From the NCBI GenBank assembly GCA_003635195.1, contig PYIY01000173.1:1-64000 (forward strand): a stretch of DNA of 64,000 nucleotides, in the 5' to 3' direction. The notes beneath the pieces are model-generated. The model made no database searches, was not told where the DNA came from, and saw only the letters and a list, made by a program, of their open reading frames with translations. Position numbers and translations under genes: made by a program. Shown one piece after another: positions 18,873 through 27,891 of this stretch (the first letter of the stretch is position 1; every line of letters starts with the position of its first letter). The stretch is from Candidatus Poribacteria bacterium. Lineage in GTDB: Bacteria > Poribacteria > WGA-4E > WGA-3G.

Positions 18873-19157
18873 TTAGAAGAAAAATTCTGTTTCGTAATCT
18901 ACTAACTCAGCGTCTACATTTTTCTCAACAAAAGTGATGACATGCGAGATCAACTTATTGAGATGCGTCACATCGTTGGAAACAGAGACAGCGGCTAATA
19001 CCGCAAACTGATGTGCATCTAACGCCTCAACTTCCGCGATAGCGATATTGAAACGATTTTTGAGTCTATCAACAAGACTTTTGATAACCCGGCGTTTCGC
19101 CTTCAACGATTGGCTATTAGGGATGCGTAGCCGGATTTTACAAACACCGATATGCAT
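18873..19157 (-). CDS. YlxP-like DUF503 protein
   Basis: 94 residues when started at the ATG at 19157 (MHIGVCKIRLRIPNSQSLKAKRRVIKSLVDRLKNRFN). DUF503/YlxP proteins are about 90 residues and sit between infB and rbfA in many bacteria; the role is thought to be ribosome-related but is not firmly known. A TTG at 19199 would add 14 residues; neither start has a good ribosome site. Confidence 0.85.
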   Translation of the reverse strand: MHIGVCKIRLRIPNSQSLKAKRRVIKSLVDRLKNRFNIAIAEVEALDAHQFAVLAAVSVSNDVTHLNKLISHVITFVEKNVDAELVDYETEFFF

Positions 19158-19226
19158 TGAAAGGTGTTGATTAATTCTGCCAGTCAACGCGGTGTTCAAC
19201 CGCGCGGGTTGTGGAAATCAGTTATT

Positions 19227-21260
19227 CTACGAAAGCGAACGCGCAACTTGCTCGTGGACATAACACTCAAGAACATCTCCGACCTGTAAATCGTCAAATG
19301 TCTCTATGCCTATGCCACACTCATAGTTCGCTTGGACTTCGTTGACATTATCTTTGAATCGACGCAGCGAATTGACTTTGCCTTCGTGGATCAATCGATT
19401 ATCGCGCAGGACACGTAGCGGTTGATTGTAAGAGATACGTCCCCAATTGACATAGCTGCCTGCAACTAAACCGAGCCGTGGCACCCTAAACAATTCGCGA
19501 ACTTCCGCCCGCCCGATAACGACCTCTCGCACCTCAGGATCAAGTAAGCCTTCCATCGCCGATCGGATATAGGAAATGAGGTTATAAATTATGTTGTACG
19601 TCCGAACATCAATTCCTTCAGTTTCTTTGGCTTGCACGGCTTCTGTCGTAGGATGAACGTTGAAACCGACGACAATAGCATCAGATGCGGAGGCAAGCAA
19701 AATGTCGGTTTCGGTAATACCGCCTACTGCCTGATGAATAATGTTGATTTTAACTTCGCCGGTACTCAATTCGAGCAATGATGAGGCAACCGCTTGTACG
19801 GAACCTTGTGTGTCACCTTTGAGTACGACGTTTAATTCTTTAATCTCGCCTTCCTGAATCTGTTGGAACAGATTTTCTAAACTGACATGGCTGTTTGCCC
19901 CGAGTTTTTCGGTACGGTACTGATCCTGACGTACTTCGCTAATAGCGCGGGCATCTTTATCAGATTCAACAGCATAGAATTTATCGCCCGCCTCAGGGAC
20001 CCCGGTAAAACCGAGCACCTCAACAGGGACGGAGGGACCGGCTTCTTTCATCCGTCTCCCAAGGTCGTCCATCATAGCTCTAACTCTTCCAGAATACCTG
20101 CCAGAGACGAAAACATCTCCAACCCTCAAGGTTCCGGACTGGACAAGAACAGTAGCAACAGCACCGCGCCCTTTATCTACCTGTGCTTCAATAACAACGC
20201 CGCGTGCGGGTTTATTCGGGTTCGCCTTAAGTTCAAGGAGTGCCGCCTCCAAAAGGAGCATTTCAAGCAAAAAGTCGATACCTGTTCCTTCTACAGCGGA
20301 AGTTTCAACACAAATTGTTTGACCACCCCAGTCCTCAGGGACGAGTTCATGTTCTGTTAATTGTTGTTTGATATAATCTGGACGCGCGCCAGGTACATCT
20401 ATTTTGTTAATAGCGACGACAATAGGGACTTTAGCAGCTTTTGCGTGGTTAATTGCCTCAACAGTTTGAGGCATGACACCGTCGTCAGCTGCAACAATGA
20501 GCACCACAATGTCTGTCACCTGTGCGCCGCGTGCCCGCATTGCAGTAAAAGCCGCGTGCCCCGGGGTATCCAAGAAAACAACACTGCCGCCCCCTAAGAT
20601 TACATGATAAGCACCGATATGTTGTGTAATATTCCCTGCCTCAGATTCACTGATGTTTGATTGACGAATAGAGTCCAAGAGAGAGGTTTTGCCGTGGTCA
20701 ACGTGTCCCATAATTGTGACGACTGGCGCACGGGGTTGCAGAGATTCTGGTGGATCTGGTATTTCGACTAAAAGTTCTTCCTCAAGTGTTTGTGATTTGA
20801 TGGCTTCAAAATTTAAGTGTTCCGCAAGCATCACAAGGGTATCATAATCCAGTCGTTGATTTATGTTTGCCATTACCTTTAATTTCATGAGTTGCATAAT
20901 TAACGCCGAGGGCTGTAACTCAAGTGCTGCAGCGAGATCAGCAACAGTTGTGCCCTCCTCGATTTGCAAATCATTCGCTGTATTAGGTAATGCATCTGCG
21001 GTGTCTTCAACTGACGCTTCAGGTGTAGCAATGTCTTTTACCGATTCAATGATCTCGGACTCAATCAAGGCGACGGTATCCGCATCCAGGGTACTCCTAT
21101 CACCTTTAACGCGAACACCATGTTCTTCCAGAAGCGTGATAAGTTCCTTGGTTGTTATATCATATTGCTTTGCCAATTGATAAACAGGTGTACCCTGCTC
21201 TTGTTTCTCTTCACGATTGCCTTTGGCGGATCTTCGCCGTTGTCGTGGTTCTTTGCTCAT
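19227..21260 (-). CDS. infB: Translation initiation factor IF-2
   Basis: 677 residues. IF-2 is the GTPase that brings initiator tRNA to the 30S subunit. It has a short N-terminal basic region, two IF2-N domains ([43 protein letters not shown]), the G domain ([28 protein letters not shown]) and the C-terminal barrels ending in the tRNA-binding domain. It has a strong AGGAGGAA site. It is shorter than E. coli IF-2, as in many lineages with a reduced N-terminus. Confidence 0.96.
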   Translation of the reverse strand: MSKEPRQRRRSAKGNREEKQEQGTPVYQLAKQYDITTKELITLLEEHGVRVKGDRSTLDADTVALIESEIIESVKDIATPEASVEDTADALPNTANDLQIEEGTTVADLAAALELQPSALIMQLMKLKVMANINQRLDYDTLVMLAEHLNFEAIKSQTLEEELLVEIPDPPESLQPRAPVVTIMGHVDHGKTSLLDSIRQSNISESEAGNITQHIGAYHVILGGGSVVFLDTPGHAAFTAMRARGAQVTDIVVLIVAADDGVMPQTVEAINHAKAAKVPIVVAINKIDVPGARPDYIKQQLTEHELVPEDWGGQTICVETSAVEGTGIDFLLEMLLLEAALLELKANPNKPARGVVIEAQVDKGRGAVATVLVQSGTLRVGDVFVSGRYSGRVRAMMDDLGRRMKEAGPSVPVEVLGFTGVPEAGDKFYAVESDKDARAISEVRQDQYRTEKLGANSHVSLENLFQQIQEGEIKELNVVLKGDTQGSVQAVASSLLELSTGEVKINIIHQAVGGITETDILLASASDAIVVGFNVHPTTEAVQAKETEGIDVRTYNIIYNLISYIRSAMEGLLDPEVREVVIGRAEVRELFRVPRLGLVAGSYVNWGRISYNQPLRVLRDNRLIHEGKVNSLRRFKDNVNEVQANYECGIGIETFDDLQVGDVLECYVHEQVARSLS

Positions 21261-21271
21261 GGCAATTCCTC

Positions 21272-21592
21272 CTATTTCCCTATTGTGCTGGCGGATTTCT
21301 CAGTCCATTCAAGAAGGACTTCCGCAAACCGCTGTATAACTACATTTGTCAGTTGCACACGTAATAACGCATTAATCCGTCTCGGAGACTTAAACGCTTT
21401 CTGAACACAAGACTGAGAGCGGCAGACATAAGCCCCGCGCCCATGCAACTTCTTCTGGTTGTCAATTCGCAGTGTCTCATTGTTTTGACTCACAAACCGT
21501 ATCAACATCTTTTGCGAAAATTTGCCACGACACCCAATACAAGTGCGAATAACATCCCTCAACAATTTCACCCACTTTTTTGAACCGTTCAA
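21272..21592 (-). CDS. YlxR-family RNA-binding protein
   Basis: 106 residues of the YlxR (DUF448) family, a small basic protein usually between nusA and infB. The motifs RTCIGCRGKFSQKMLIRFV and GRGAYVCRSQSCVQKAFK are characteristic. It ends 11 bases before infB. The C-terminus (about 25 residues) is longer than usual. Confidence 0.86.
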   Translation of the reverse strand: MNGSKKWVKLLRDVIRTCIGCRGKFSQKMLIRFVSQNNETLRIDNQKKLHGRGAYVCRSQSCVQKAFKSPRRINALLRVQLTNVVIQRFAEVLLEWTEKSASTIGK

Positions 21593-21638
21593 TTGGTATG
21601 CCGATAATCCTCGCGCAGGTATCAGAAATCACAAGACC

Positions 21639-21765
21639 AGGACTTACGCAAATTGAATTGAGAAACGGTATGTTTTGCTGATTTAACCCCCTAAATCCCC
21701 CACCGCCCCTTTATCCACCCTTATCAGGGGGGTAGGGGGACTTTAAGAGGGAATGCGTAAGTCCT
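21639..21765. mobile_element. MITE-like element, complete copy
   Basis: A 127-bp element with 12-bp perfect terminal inverted repeats, AGGACTTACGCA at 21639-21650 and TGCGTAAGTCCT at 21754-21765. Inside is a C-rich then G-rich inverted core (TTAACCCCCTAAATCCCCC ... AGGGGGACTTTAAGAGGG). It sits between nusA and ylxR inside the operon and has no coding capacity. Partial relatives are at 24009-24075 and 26056-26163. Confidence 0.75.
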
Positions 21766-21786
21766 AAAGATAATGCCCTCAAAGAA

Positions 21787-23115
21787 CTATTCAGATTCAA
21801 GGTCAAGATCATCGTCCTGAGCACTAACGTCAAGTGTCTCAATAGCCTCTTCCGAATCTACCAACAGATTATTCTCCGCGTCGCGTGTTTCCGATGTCTC
21901 AACTTCAGGAGTCTCGACATCTACATCTACCTCAACATCCTCAGCATCTATTGCATCAGGCGTATCTACAGTCTGTTCTTCAAGATTCTCGTTAGTCCTT
22001 TCCTCCGAGCTATCCAACACACGTTCATCAGCCTTATCAGCCTCAGGTTCTTCCGGTTTAAAGAGTTCGTTAATCGAAACAGCGGCTTCGGATTCACCTT
22101 TTATGTCAACTTTCCAACCCGTCAATCTTGCGGCGAGTCGTGCGTTCTGCCCACGTTGACCAATAGCTAAGGAGAGTGTATCGTCCGGTACAATGACGCG
22201 TGCGCTTTTATTTTCATCGTCGAGTTCGACTCTGCGTACACCGGCGCGACGCCCCAAGGCATTCGCAATAAAAGCACTTGCATCCTCGCTCCATTCAACA
22301 AGATCAATTTTTTCGCCATCAAGTTCACTAATAATATTTTGGACGCGAGTTCCCTTAACACCGACACACGTGCCAACAGCATCTATCCCTTCTTCTGTCG
22401 CTTGAACAGCCACCTTCGCACGATTCCCTGGATCCCGGGCAATCGCCATAATACGCACCTGTCCCTCATAGATTTCCGGCACTTCTTGCTCAAACAATAC
22501 TGCTACCAGATCCCGGTGCGTTCGAGAGACGATGACAGGCGCGCCCCGGGTCTCATTTTTTACGGATAAAATCAGACATTGTAAACGTTTGCCACGTTCA
22601 TAGTTCTGCGATCGTGGTATCTCACGAGGCGGTAAAAAAGCCTCCGTCTGCTCGAGATCTAAAATGATACCACCGCGTTCAAAACGCTGGACATAACCCG
22701 TGACGACCTCTCCTTCGCGCCCAGCGAACTCCTGATAGACTCTTTCACGCTCTGCCTGTTTGATCTTTTGGAAAAGGATTTGCTTTGCCAATTGTGCCGG
22801 AATTCTACCAAACTCATTCGGATTGATTTCGACCTTCAACATCTGACCGACCTCAATATCCTCCTGAAGTTTCTCGGCTTCCTCAATAGGGATTTCTGTG
22901 GAAAAATCACGCATAATATTAACGACTTTTTTAGGGACGTAACAGCGTATATCCCCTTTTTCCAAATCAATCTCAACGGAAACATTGGCATCGGGACCGT
23001 AAACCCGGCGTGCAGCAGCACGGAGCGCTTCCTCTATCGCCTCAACAAACACCTCTTCAGGTAAATCTGTCTGCGCAGTATTTTGACGAATAGCGTTTTG
23101 GAGGTTCTCTAACAT
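21787..23115 (-). CDS. nusA: Transcription termination/antitermination protein NusA
   Basis: 442 residues. NusA modulates pausing, termination and antitermination. An N-terminal RNAP-binding domain (EDIEVGQMLKVEINPNEFGRIPAQLAKQ) is followed by S1 (GEVVTGYVQRFERGGIILDL), then KH1 (DAVGTCVGVKGTRVQNIISELDGEKIDLVEW) and KH2 (LSLAIGQRGQNARLAARLTGWKVDI). After KH2 the last 85 or so residues are a strongly acidic tail (E/D/T/V-rich) instead of the AR repeats of enterobacteria. Confidence 0.95.
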   Translation of the reverse strand: MLENLQNAIRQNTAQTDLPEEVFVEAIEEALRAAARRVYGPDANVSVEIDLEKGDIRCYVPKKVVNIMRDFSTEIPIEEAEKLQEDIEVGQMLKVEINPNEFGRIPAQLAKQILFQKIKQAERERVYQEFAGREGEVVTGYVQRFERGGIILDLEQTEAFLPPREIPRSQNYERGKRLQCLILSVKNETRGAPVIVSRTHRDLVAVLFEQEVPEIYEGQVRIMAIARDPGNRAKVAVQATEEGIDAVGTCVGVKGTRVQNIISELDGEKIDLVEWSEDASAFIANALGRRAGVRRVELDDENKSARVIVPDDTLSLAIGQRGQNARLAARLTGWKVDIKGESEAAVSINELFKPEEPEADKADERVLDSSEERTNENLEEQTVDTPDAIDAEDVEVDVDVETPEVETSETRDAENNLLVDSEEAIETLDVSAQDDDLDLESE

Positions 23116-23237
23116 AAATAACGTTCGCGGACTCTTATTTCATATAGACTTGTCATCAACCAGTCATACAATTGCGGTCCGCGTACTCCTTTCCAATTTT
23201 TTCATAGCGTGCGATGTGCATCCTTCGCTTTTGACAG

Positions 23238-23693
23238 TTACCATTTCAGATGTATATGTGCCTCGCGAATTTGTGAAATCTGAACAGAGATATTTTCTCC
23301 ACCAGTTTGCGCCAAGACAACGCTCTCAGGATGTACTTCCACAACTGTGCCTTGTACATGAGAGCCGTGTTCATTTCCTGATGCCGAAGCGACTTCTATC
23401 TGAACGGTTCGTCCACAATTTCGCCGAAAATCGTTGGCGGTTCGCAAAGGTCTATCTATCCCGGGTGAAGCGACTTCCAACTGTGCATAACTCGCTAAAT
23501 GCTCATGGATTTCTAAAATCGGGTGTACGATATGGTTCACTGCTTGGCAATCTGCTACTGAAAGACCCCCTTGCTTGTGAATGAGTAACCGCAGGGTTTG
23601 CCCGTGCGTCTCAACATCCACGAGTTCAATACCATCCATGTCAAGCATCGGTGCTAACATTTCAATAATAGCGTTTTTCTCGGTTGTTGTCAT
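23238..23693 (-). CDS. rimP: Ribosome maturation factor RimP
   Basis: 151 residues from the ATG at 23693. RimP is needed for 30S maturation. The motifs GIELVDVETHGQTLRLLIHKQGGLSVADCQAVN and YAQLEVASPGIDRPLRTANDFRRNCGRTVQ are typical. The frame stays open to 23801, but the extra residues do not match RimP. No good ribosome site is seen before 23693. It is the first gene of the rimP-nusA-infB operon. Confidence 0.92.
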   Translation of the reverse strand: MTTTEKNAIIEMLAPMLDMDGIELVDVETHGQTLRLLIHKQGGLSVADCQAVNHIVHPILEIHEHLASYAQLEVASPGIDRPLRTANDFRRNCGRTVQIEVASASGNEHGSHVQGTVVEVHPESVVLAQTGGENISVQISQIREAHIHLKW

Positions 23694-23970
23694 ATCTACA
23701 ATAATATATAAAAAAACGCGAAATATCCCAATAGTAGAGGTCCCTCGCGGTTCATTTATGTTGTATCCTGCAGATGGAAGGCGTAACATTGAGGTAAACA
23801 TATCCGCCTCTAATTCTAAGCAACTGCGTTATACAACTCCTACCGATTGCCAAGCAACGGTGTATTCATTCTTTTCCATTACCTGTATTGTGTTACATAA
23901 TACCTGTTTTCCCCGCTACAATCAAGCCAAAATATGCAATTAACGCGAGATTCGCAAAGACTATGATATA

Positions 23971-23999
23971 ATTGTATCATATCTTGTGCTGTAAGTCAA
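23971..23999 (-). promoter_or_regulatory. Promoter of the rimP-nusA-infB-pnp operon
   Basis: On the minus strand TTGACT (23994-23999) and TACAAT (23971-23976) are 17 bp apart, both one mismatch from consensus. The -10 lies inside the near-palindrome at 23962-23981. Confidence 0.6.
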
Positions 24000-24008
24000 A
24001 TTAAATAA

Positions 24009-24075
24009 GATTTACGCAATTTTCCGATTAAATCCTAAGTATTGTGCGAAGTCAGGCGAAGTTTGCGTAAGTCCT
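24009..24075. repeat. Degenerate MITE-like repeat
   Basis: TTTACGCAA near 24011 and TTGCGTAAGTCCT at 24063-24075 are inverted arms related to the ends of the element at 21639-21765, about 67 bp in all. The C/G-rich core is missing. Its right arm overlaps the -35 box of the next gene. Confidence 0.55.
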
Positions 24076-24091
24076 GAAAGTACGCTATAAT
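24063..24091 (+). promoter_or_regulatory. Promoter of the YdjM-like gene, possibly leaderless
   Basis: TTGCGT (24063-24068) and TATAAT (24086-24091) have a 17-bp spacer. The -10 ends only 7 bases before ATG 24099 and no ribosome site fits between, so transcription would start at or next to the A of the start codon. The -35 is part of the MITE end. Confidence 0.55.
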
Positions 24092-24098
24092 ATCTACC

Positions 24099-24719
24099 AT
24101 GAGTATGTTCCGTGAACACTGGATCGGTGGGTTAGTCGCCTACAGTACTTTTTTCATCATCTCATTGATCGCTGCCATCGCCGTTCCAATTCTTTATGAT
24201 ACGATGCCACAAGATTGGAATCCAACAATTCCACCGGTCAGAGCCGTTATAGAAATTATCGGTTGTTTTGCCGTAGCAGTGCTGTTTGGGTTGTGGCCAG
24301 ATGTTGATATCAAGAGCAAGAGCCAAAAGATATTTTACAGCGTACTTTTTGTGCTGAACGTGGTACTGATTCTATTTTTACAGAGGTACCTGGAATCGGC
24401 ACTGTTAGGACTCTTCGCAATGCTCCCGATTATGAGCAAACATCGCGGGTGGACGCATGCCAAAATTACCATGATTTTGCTGCCCAGTGTGTTCCTGTTC
24501 ATTCCGATTTATGCTGGATATCCAGAATGGAAGTCGGGTGGCAATCTCGTGGACGAGTTCAATGCGTTGCAAGATTGGGATCACCTTCCATCCGCTGTTC
24601 TGAGTGGTTTACCTTTCTATGTAGCAGGTTTCATCGGCTATGCAACGCACCTTCATTTGGACGGCATCCTATTTCGTTCTCGGAAAGCACAACGCCAGAA
24701 GGCACGGGCAAATCAATGA
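24099..24719 (+). CDS. YdjM-like membrane-bound metal-dependent hydrolase
   Basis: 206 residues with four or five membrane helices (about 12-35, 47-67, 80-115, 125-145, 170-190). Motifs of the YdjM/DUF457 family: GLWPDVDIKSKS (acidic pair) after helix 2, and MSKHRGWTHAK (the HRGxTH histidines), then ATHLHLDG. These proteins are predicted membrane metal-dependent hydrolases; the substrate is unknown. The start lies just after a TATAAT box, so the message may be leaderless. It overlaps the next gene by ATGA. Confidence 0.78.
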   Translation: MSMFREHWIGGLVAYSTFFIISLIAAIAVPILYDTMPQDWNPTIPPVRAVIEIIGCFAVAVLFGLWPDVDIKSKSQKIFYSVLFVLNVVLILFLQRYLESALLGLFAMLPIMSKHRGWTHAKITMILLPSVFLFIPIYAGYPEWKSGGNLVDEFNALQDWDHLPSAVLSGLPFYVAGFIGYATHLHLDGILFRSRKAQRQKARANQ

Positions 24720-26056
24720 ACACAACAAATCAGATGCTTCAAAAACTCTTTGGTAATCAAACTATGCAGGCACTCGGTAATTTTGCCAATGCGCGAGGCG
24801 TACAACTCTATCTCGTCGGTGGCAGTGTGAGAGACCTATTACTCAAACGTCAAACGACAGATATTGATTTCGCCTTAGCCTCGGATGCGATCCAGTTTGC
24901 CAAGGCGTTTGCCACCAGTATTAACGCAACTTGTATTGCCCTTGAAGAAAATCCTTCCACTGCCCGTGTAATTGTCAAGCCGCACGACGCTTCGGAGACC
25001 CCGTGTCTAAGCATGGATTTTGTACAATTCCGAGCTGCATCGCTCACTGAGGACTTACGTTTACGGGACTTGACGATTAATGCAATGGCAATCGCGTTTG
25101 AAAATGTCGAAGCGGTTATAAATAGCGCGTGTGAACCGAATTCCTTTCATGTGATTGACCCGTGCGGCGGTATGAAAGACTTAGAGACGGGTTTACTCCG
25201 ATTTCCAAGTGAACAGGTGGTACGGGCAGACCCAGTTCGCTTACTGCGTATTTATAGATTCGCAGCGCAGTTAGATTTCAAGATCTCTGAAAAGGCAATC
25301 GATTTCGTAACAAAGCACCGATCATTACTGTCTAACGTAGCGTCGGAACGATGCCGCGACGAACTGATGAAAATTCTCAACGTTAAAAAGGCACATCCAT
25401 ACTTACAACAAATGGAAACCGTTGGATTACTTACGCAAGCCCTTCCGTTTATACAAGCGATGTGTATACTTTGGCGTTCGCTTGAGACTTTTGAGAAAAG
25501 CCCAATTCCGATAGGATTCCAGGCATACCGCAACGAAATTAATGACTATCTCCGAGAAGAACTCGGGACAGAAATCAATCGTCGTTCGTTAATCAAGTTC
25601 AGTCTACTCCTGGGAGATAATCTCAGTAGTGTCGGGACACACCTTCGATTGAGCCGTAAAGCGACACAGTTTATGAAACGTCTTCTCGACGGCAGTACAG
25701 CACTTAAAAACGAGAATGGGCAATTGACCCAAAAACAGATAATTCGTTTTCTGAGAACATACGCATCGGAGTGGTGGGGTGTACTTCTCTACACGGCAGC
25801 GTCACACCCGATTGACCCAACATTACTGGAACAGATTGCGAATACGTACTATGAACATATCCTACCAATTAGTAAACAGGGTAGACTCATCACCGGAGAT
25901 GATTTGATTAAGAATTTCAATTTGAAAGAAGGGGAACAGATCGGCCGGTTGCTAAAAGCGATTGAAGAACGCCAGTTTGATGGCGAAATCCGAACGCGCC
26001 AGGAAGCATTTGACACCGTAGCGGCGTTAATTCAACAGTCTCATGGCTTTCTTTGA
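24716..26056 (+). CDS. cca: CCA-adding tRNA nucleotidyltransferase / poly(A) polymerase family
   Basis: 446 residues. It has a class II nucleotidyltransferase head: LYLVGGSVRDLLLKRQTTDIDFAL (GGSVRD 35-40, DID 49-51), then RDLTINAMAI, DPVRLLRIYRFAAQLDFKI and a helical neck/body. This family adds CCA to tRNA 3' ends, or A only, or poly(A). The head alone does not separate these, but a single copy favours CCA addition. The open frame extends upstream to 24449, but the ATG at 24716 overlaps the preceding stop (ATGA) and gives the normal N-terminus. Confidence 0.88.
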   Translation: MNTTNQMLQKLFGNQTMQALGNFANARGVQLYLVGGSVRDLLLKRQTTDIDFALASDAIQFAKAFATSINATCIALEENPSTARVIVKPHDASETPCLSMDFVQFRAASLTEDLRLRDLTINAMAIAFENVEAVINSACEPNSFHVIDPCGGMKDLETGLLRFPSEQVVRADPVRLLRIYRFAAQLDFKISEKAIDFVTKHRSLLSNVASERCRDELMKILNVKKAHPYLQQMETVGLLTQALPFIQAMCILWRSLETFEKSPIPIGFQAYRNEINDYLREELGTEINRRSLIKFSLLLGDNLSSVGTHLRLSRKATQFMKRLLDGSTALKNENGQLTQKQIIRFLRTYASEWWGVLLYTAASHPIDPTLLEQIANTYYEHILPISKQGRLITGDDLIKNFNLKEGEQIGRLLKAIEERQFDGEIRTRQEAFDTVAALIQQSHGFL

Positions 26057-26163
26057 TTTAACCCCCTAAACCCCCCTTATCAGGGAGACTTTAAGAGGAT
26101 CGGTATCTTAACCCCCTAAATCCCCCTTATCAGGCGGACTTTAAGAGGAAATGCGTAAGTCCT
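26056..26163. repeat. Double MITE-core repeat after cca
   Basis: Two copies of the core TTAACCCCCTAAA ... TTATCAGG ... GACTTTAAGAGG lie in tandem, starting on the last base of the cca stop codon and ending with the right arm TGCGTAAGTCCT (26152-26163). The left arm is missing. The G/C-rich palindromes may also act as a bidirectional terminator between the convergent genes. Confidence 0.65.
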
Positions 26164-26164
26164 A

Positions 26165-26842
26165 CTACAATTTTGGTTGATGTTTCCGTAGCAATTTTGG
26201 GATCAACGACAGCACGAGCAGCAGCACACCTGCCATTCCGAGATAGAGGAGCGTCTTCCAAGGGTTGCCCTCACCACTGACAAACGCCCCACCCAGCTGA
26301 ACAAAGACCGCTGTACCCGGCAACATAAAGATAGCAGAAACAATAACAAAAGTGGAAAACCGGATACTGGTAAGTCCATAGGCGTAATTTTGCAGGTTAA
26401 ACGGGAAAATTGGGACCAAGCGTGTAAACATCAAGATACGCCACCCTTGTTCATCGACCTGTTCATCTATTTTGCGGAATTGCGCGTTACCCTTGACCCA
26501 ACTTTCAACAAGATCGCGAGCAACGTAGCGGGCGATGAGAAATGCGACTGAAACCGAGATAATAGAGGCTATGGAGGCGTAGAATACACCCCACAACGGT
26601 CCAAAGACGAAGCCAGCTAATACAGTTACCGGGGAACCCGGAAGAAAAAAGACAGTAGAAACAAGATAAAGCCCAATATAGACTAACGGTGCGATTGCCC
26701 CAAAACTTGCCACCCATGTCTTGATTTTTGGAACATTCTCTAACTGAATTTCGTCTGTTATGCCGTAGTATCTCAATACGAAATAGACTGCTGCAACAAT
26801 GCTGACAGTGATCGCAATTTTAACGACGCTTTTTTTCATCAA
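26165..26842 (-). CDS. TVP38/TMEM64 (VTT domain) membrane protein
   Basis: 225 residues with about six hydrophobic segments. The VTT/DedA-like core is visible: LPGSPVTVLAGFVFGPLWGVFYASIASIISVSVAFLIARYVARDLV, then MFTRLVPIFPFNLQNYAYGLTSIRFSTFVI and MLPGTAVFVQLGG. Members of this superfamily are lipid scramblase-like or undecaprenyl-phosphate transporters; which applies here cannot be told. An IsrB-like element lies directly upstream, its end about 13 bases from the start codon, so it may have displaced the original promoter. Confidence 0.87.
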   Translation of the reverse strand: MMKKSVVKIAITVSIVAAVYFVLRYYGITDEIQLENVPKIKTWVASFGAIAPLVYIGLYLVSTVFFLPGSPVTVLAGFVFGPLWGVFYASIASIISVSVAFLIARYVARDLVESWVKGNAQFRKIDEQVDEQGWRILMFTRLVPIFPFNLQNYAYGLTSIRFSTFVIVSAIFMLPGTAVFVQLGGAFVSGEGNPWKTLLYLGMAGVLLLVLSLIPKLLRKHQPKL

Positions 26843-26868
26843 ATTCTTCGGTGTGGAAACCCCTACCT

Positions 26869-27891
26869 TTAGGTGGGGGAGGAAACACCACTCCTATAGT
26901 TAAAGTTAAGACGGGTCAGCACCTTACAATCTGATATTTTAGCATTCTGGCAAAGTCGCTTCCCTTCCAAAGAATACAGAGAAATACCCGTCTTGCCAAA
27001 TCCGCTAATCCGAGTCAAGCCATGCTTAATATGTTTGACGAGTGTGTTTTTCACCAATCCATTGAAAGTCGTGCCACCATACCGGGGACGCTTACCCCCT
27101 TTTTGTGGGTTCTGCCTATGGAGTTCACGCCTGCGTATCGGTATAGGCGAAATGCAAAATAGAGTCGTATTATCAGGGAGGTTATCCCCCGCAACGGTGT
27201 GATATGCCAGACACCAGCTGTCGACGCAATGAGCGTCAAAAGTTTCTGCCAACTTCTTTGACGACTTCTTGAGCCCTAACCTATCGCGTATCTCTTTGGT
27301 CTGCCACCCTTGAAGGGTTCGCAACTCCCACCGTTTTCGGATCTCAGTATAGAACCATTGCTTACCGACTTCAAGTGGACTAAAAGACGTATTCCACTTC
27401 TGAGCACGTTCTATCGTCCGTGCCTTAATATCTTCAACACATACGTGTGTGACGGGATACAACTTTGAAAGCCACTCAAGGATACGAAGTTTCCAATCCC
27501 ATCTTACACGCGTGCCTGCGGGGATACGCGCTCTATTGGCGAGACGATTGGTTCTGTTTTTTCGGTTCGGACATTTCCGTGAACGTCTGCCTCTACGCAG
27601 TTCTCGACGCTTTTCAACTTTCTCACCGACACCGCTATGAGCATCGGCTTGCACATTCAAGTAGGTATGAGACTCTGATTTGACCGTAAAACCTTCCTTC
27701 TGACTACCGGGGTCTACACCGACGACTATATCTTGTGTGTATTCGGCTTCGGTAACATAGTTCAGCCGGATACAAAATATCCCATTAGACCAATACGGCG
27801 TGGCTAAGCCTTTCTTAATCAGCATGCCCGCCTTGTTGGCACGCGTAGGCATTAACTTCTGACCTGTTTGACTCGTCACCGGAACAAACAT
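26869..27891 (-). CDS. IsrB-like RNA-guided RuvC nickase (RRXRR protein, no HNH)
   Basis: 340 residues of the IscB/IsrB group, the ancestors of Cas9. In order: a PLMP-like N-terminus (KLMPTRANKAG, residues 12-22), RuvC-I (VVGVDPGSQKEGFTV, D60), the arginine-rich bridge helix (KRRELRRGRRSRKCPNRKNR, 94-113), RuvC-II (VTHVCVEDIKA, E153) and RuvC-III (FDAHCVDSWCLAY, H221, D224). Between RuvC-II and -III there are only about 65 residues and no C-x2-C or HNH motif, and the total length is close to IsrB (about 350) rather than IscB (about 420-500). The last residues are encoded by the element's end hairpin. The frame is intact and the catalytic residues are present. Confidence 0.85.
   Translation of the reverse strand: MFVPVTSQTGQKLMPTRANKAGMLIKKGLATPYWSNGIFCIRLNYVTEAEYTQDIVVGVDPGSQKEGFTVKSESHTYLNVQADAHSGVGEKVEKRRELRRGRRSRKCPNRKNRTNRLANRARIPAGTRVRWDWKLRILEWLSKLYPVTHVCVEDIKARTIERAQKWNTSFSPLEVGKQWFYTEIRKRWELRTLQGWQTKEIRDRLGLKKSSKKLAETFDAHCVDSWCLAYHTVAGDNLPDNTTLFCISPIPIRRRELHRQNPQKGGKRPRYGGTTFNGLVKNTLVKHIKHGLTRISGFGKTGISLYSLEGKRLCQNAKISDCKVLTRLNFNYRSGVSSPT

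Larger units (their letters stand above)
23694..24098. other. Divergent control region between rimP and the YdjM-like gene
   Basis: 405 bases without a clear gene. It holds the long rimP leader (about 270 bases from the predicted start site), a near-palindrome TATGATATAATTGTATCATA at 23962-23981 (18 of 20 symmetric) that covers the rimP -10 box and could be an operator, and a MITE-derived repeat at 24009-24075 that carries the -35 of the plus-strand gene. Confidence 0.6.

Noticed and set aside
23694..23964. A tRNA or riboswitch in the rimP leader (as metY in E. coli)
   Set aside because: I found no cloverleaf, anticodon arm or known riboswitch pattern in the leader.
24449..24715. Extension of cca into the YdjM-like gene
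   Set aside because: It would overlap the upstream gene out of frame; the ATGA junction at 24716 gives a normal N-terminus.
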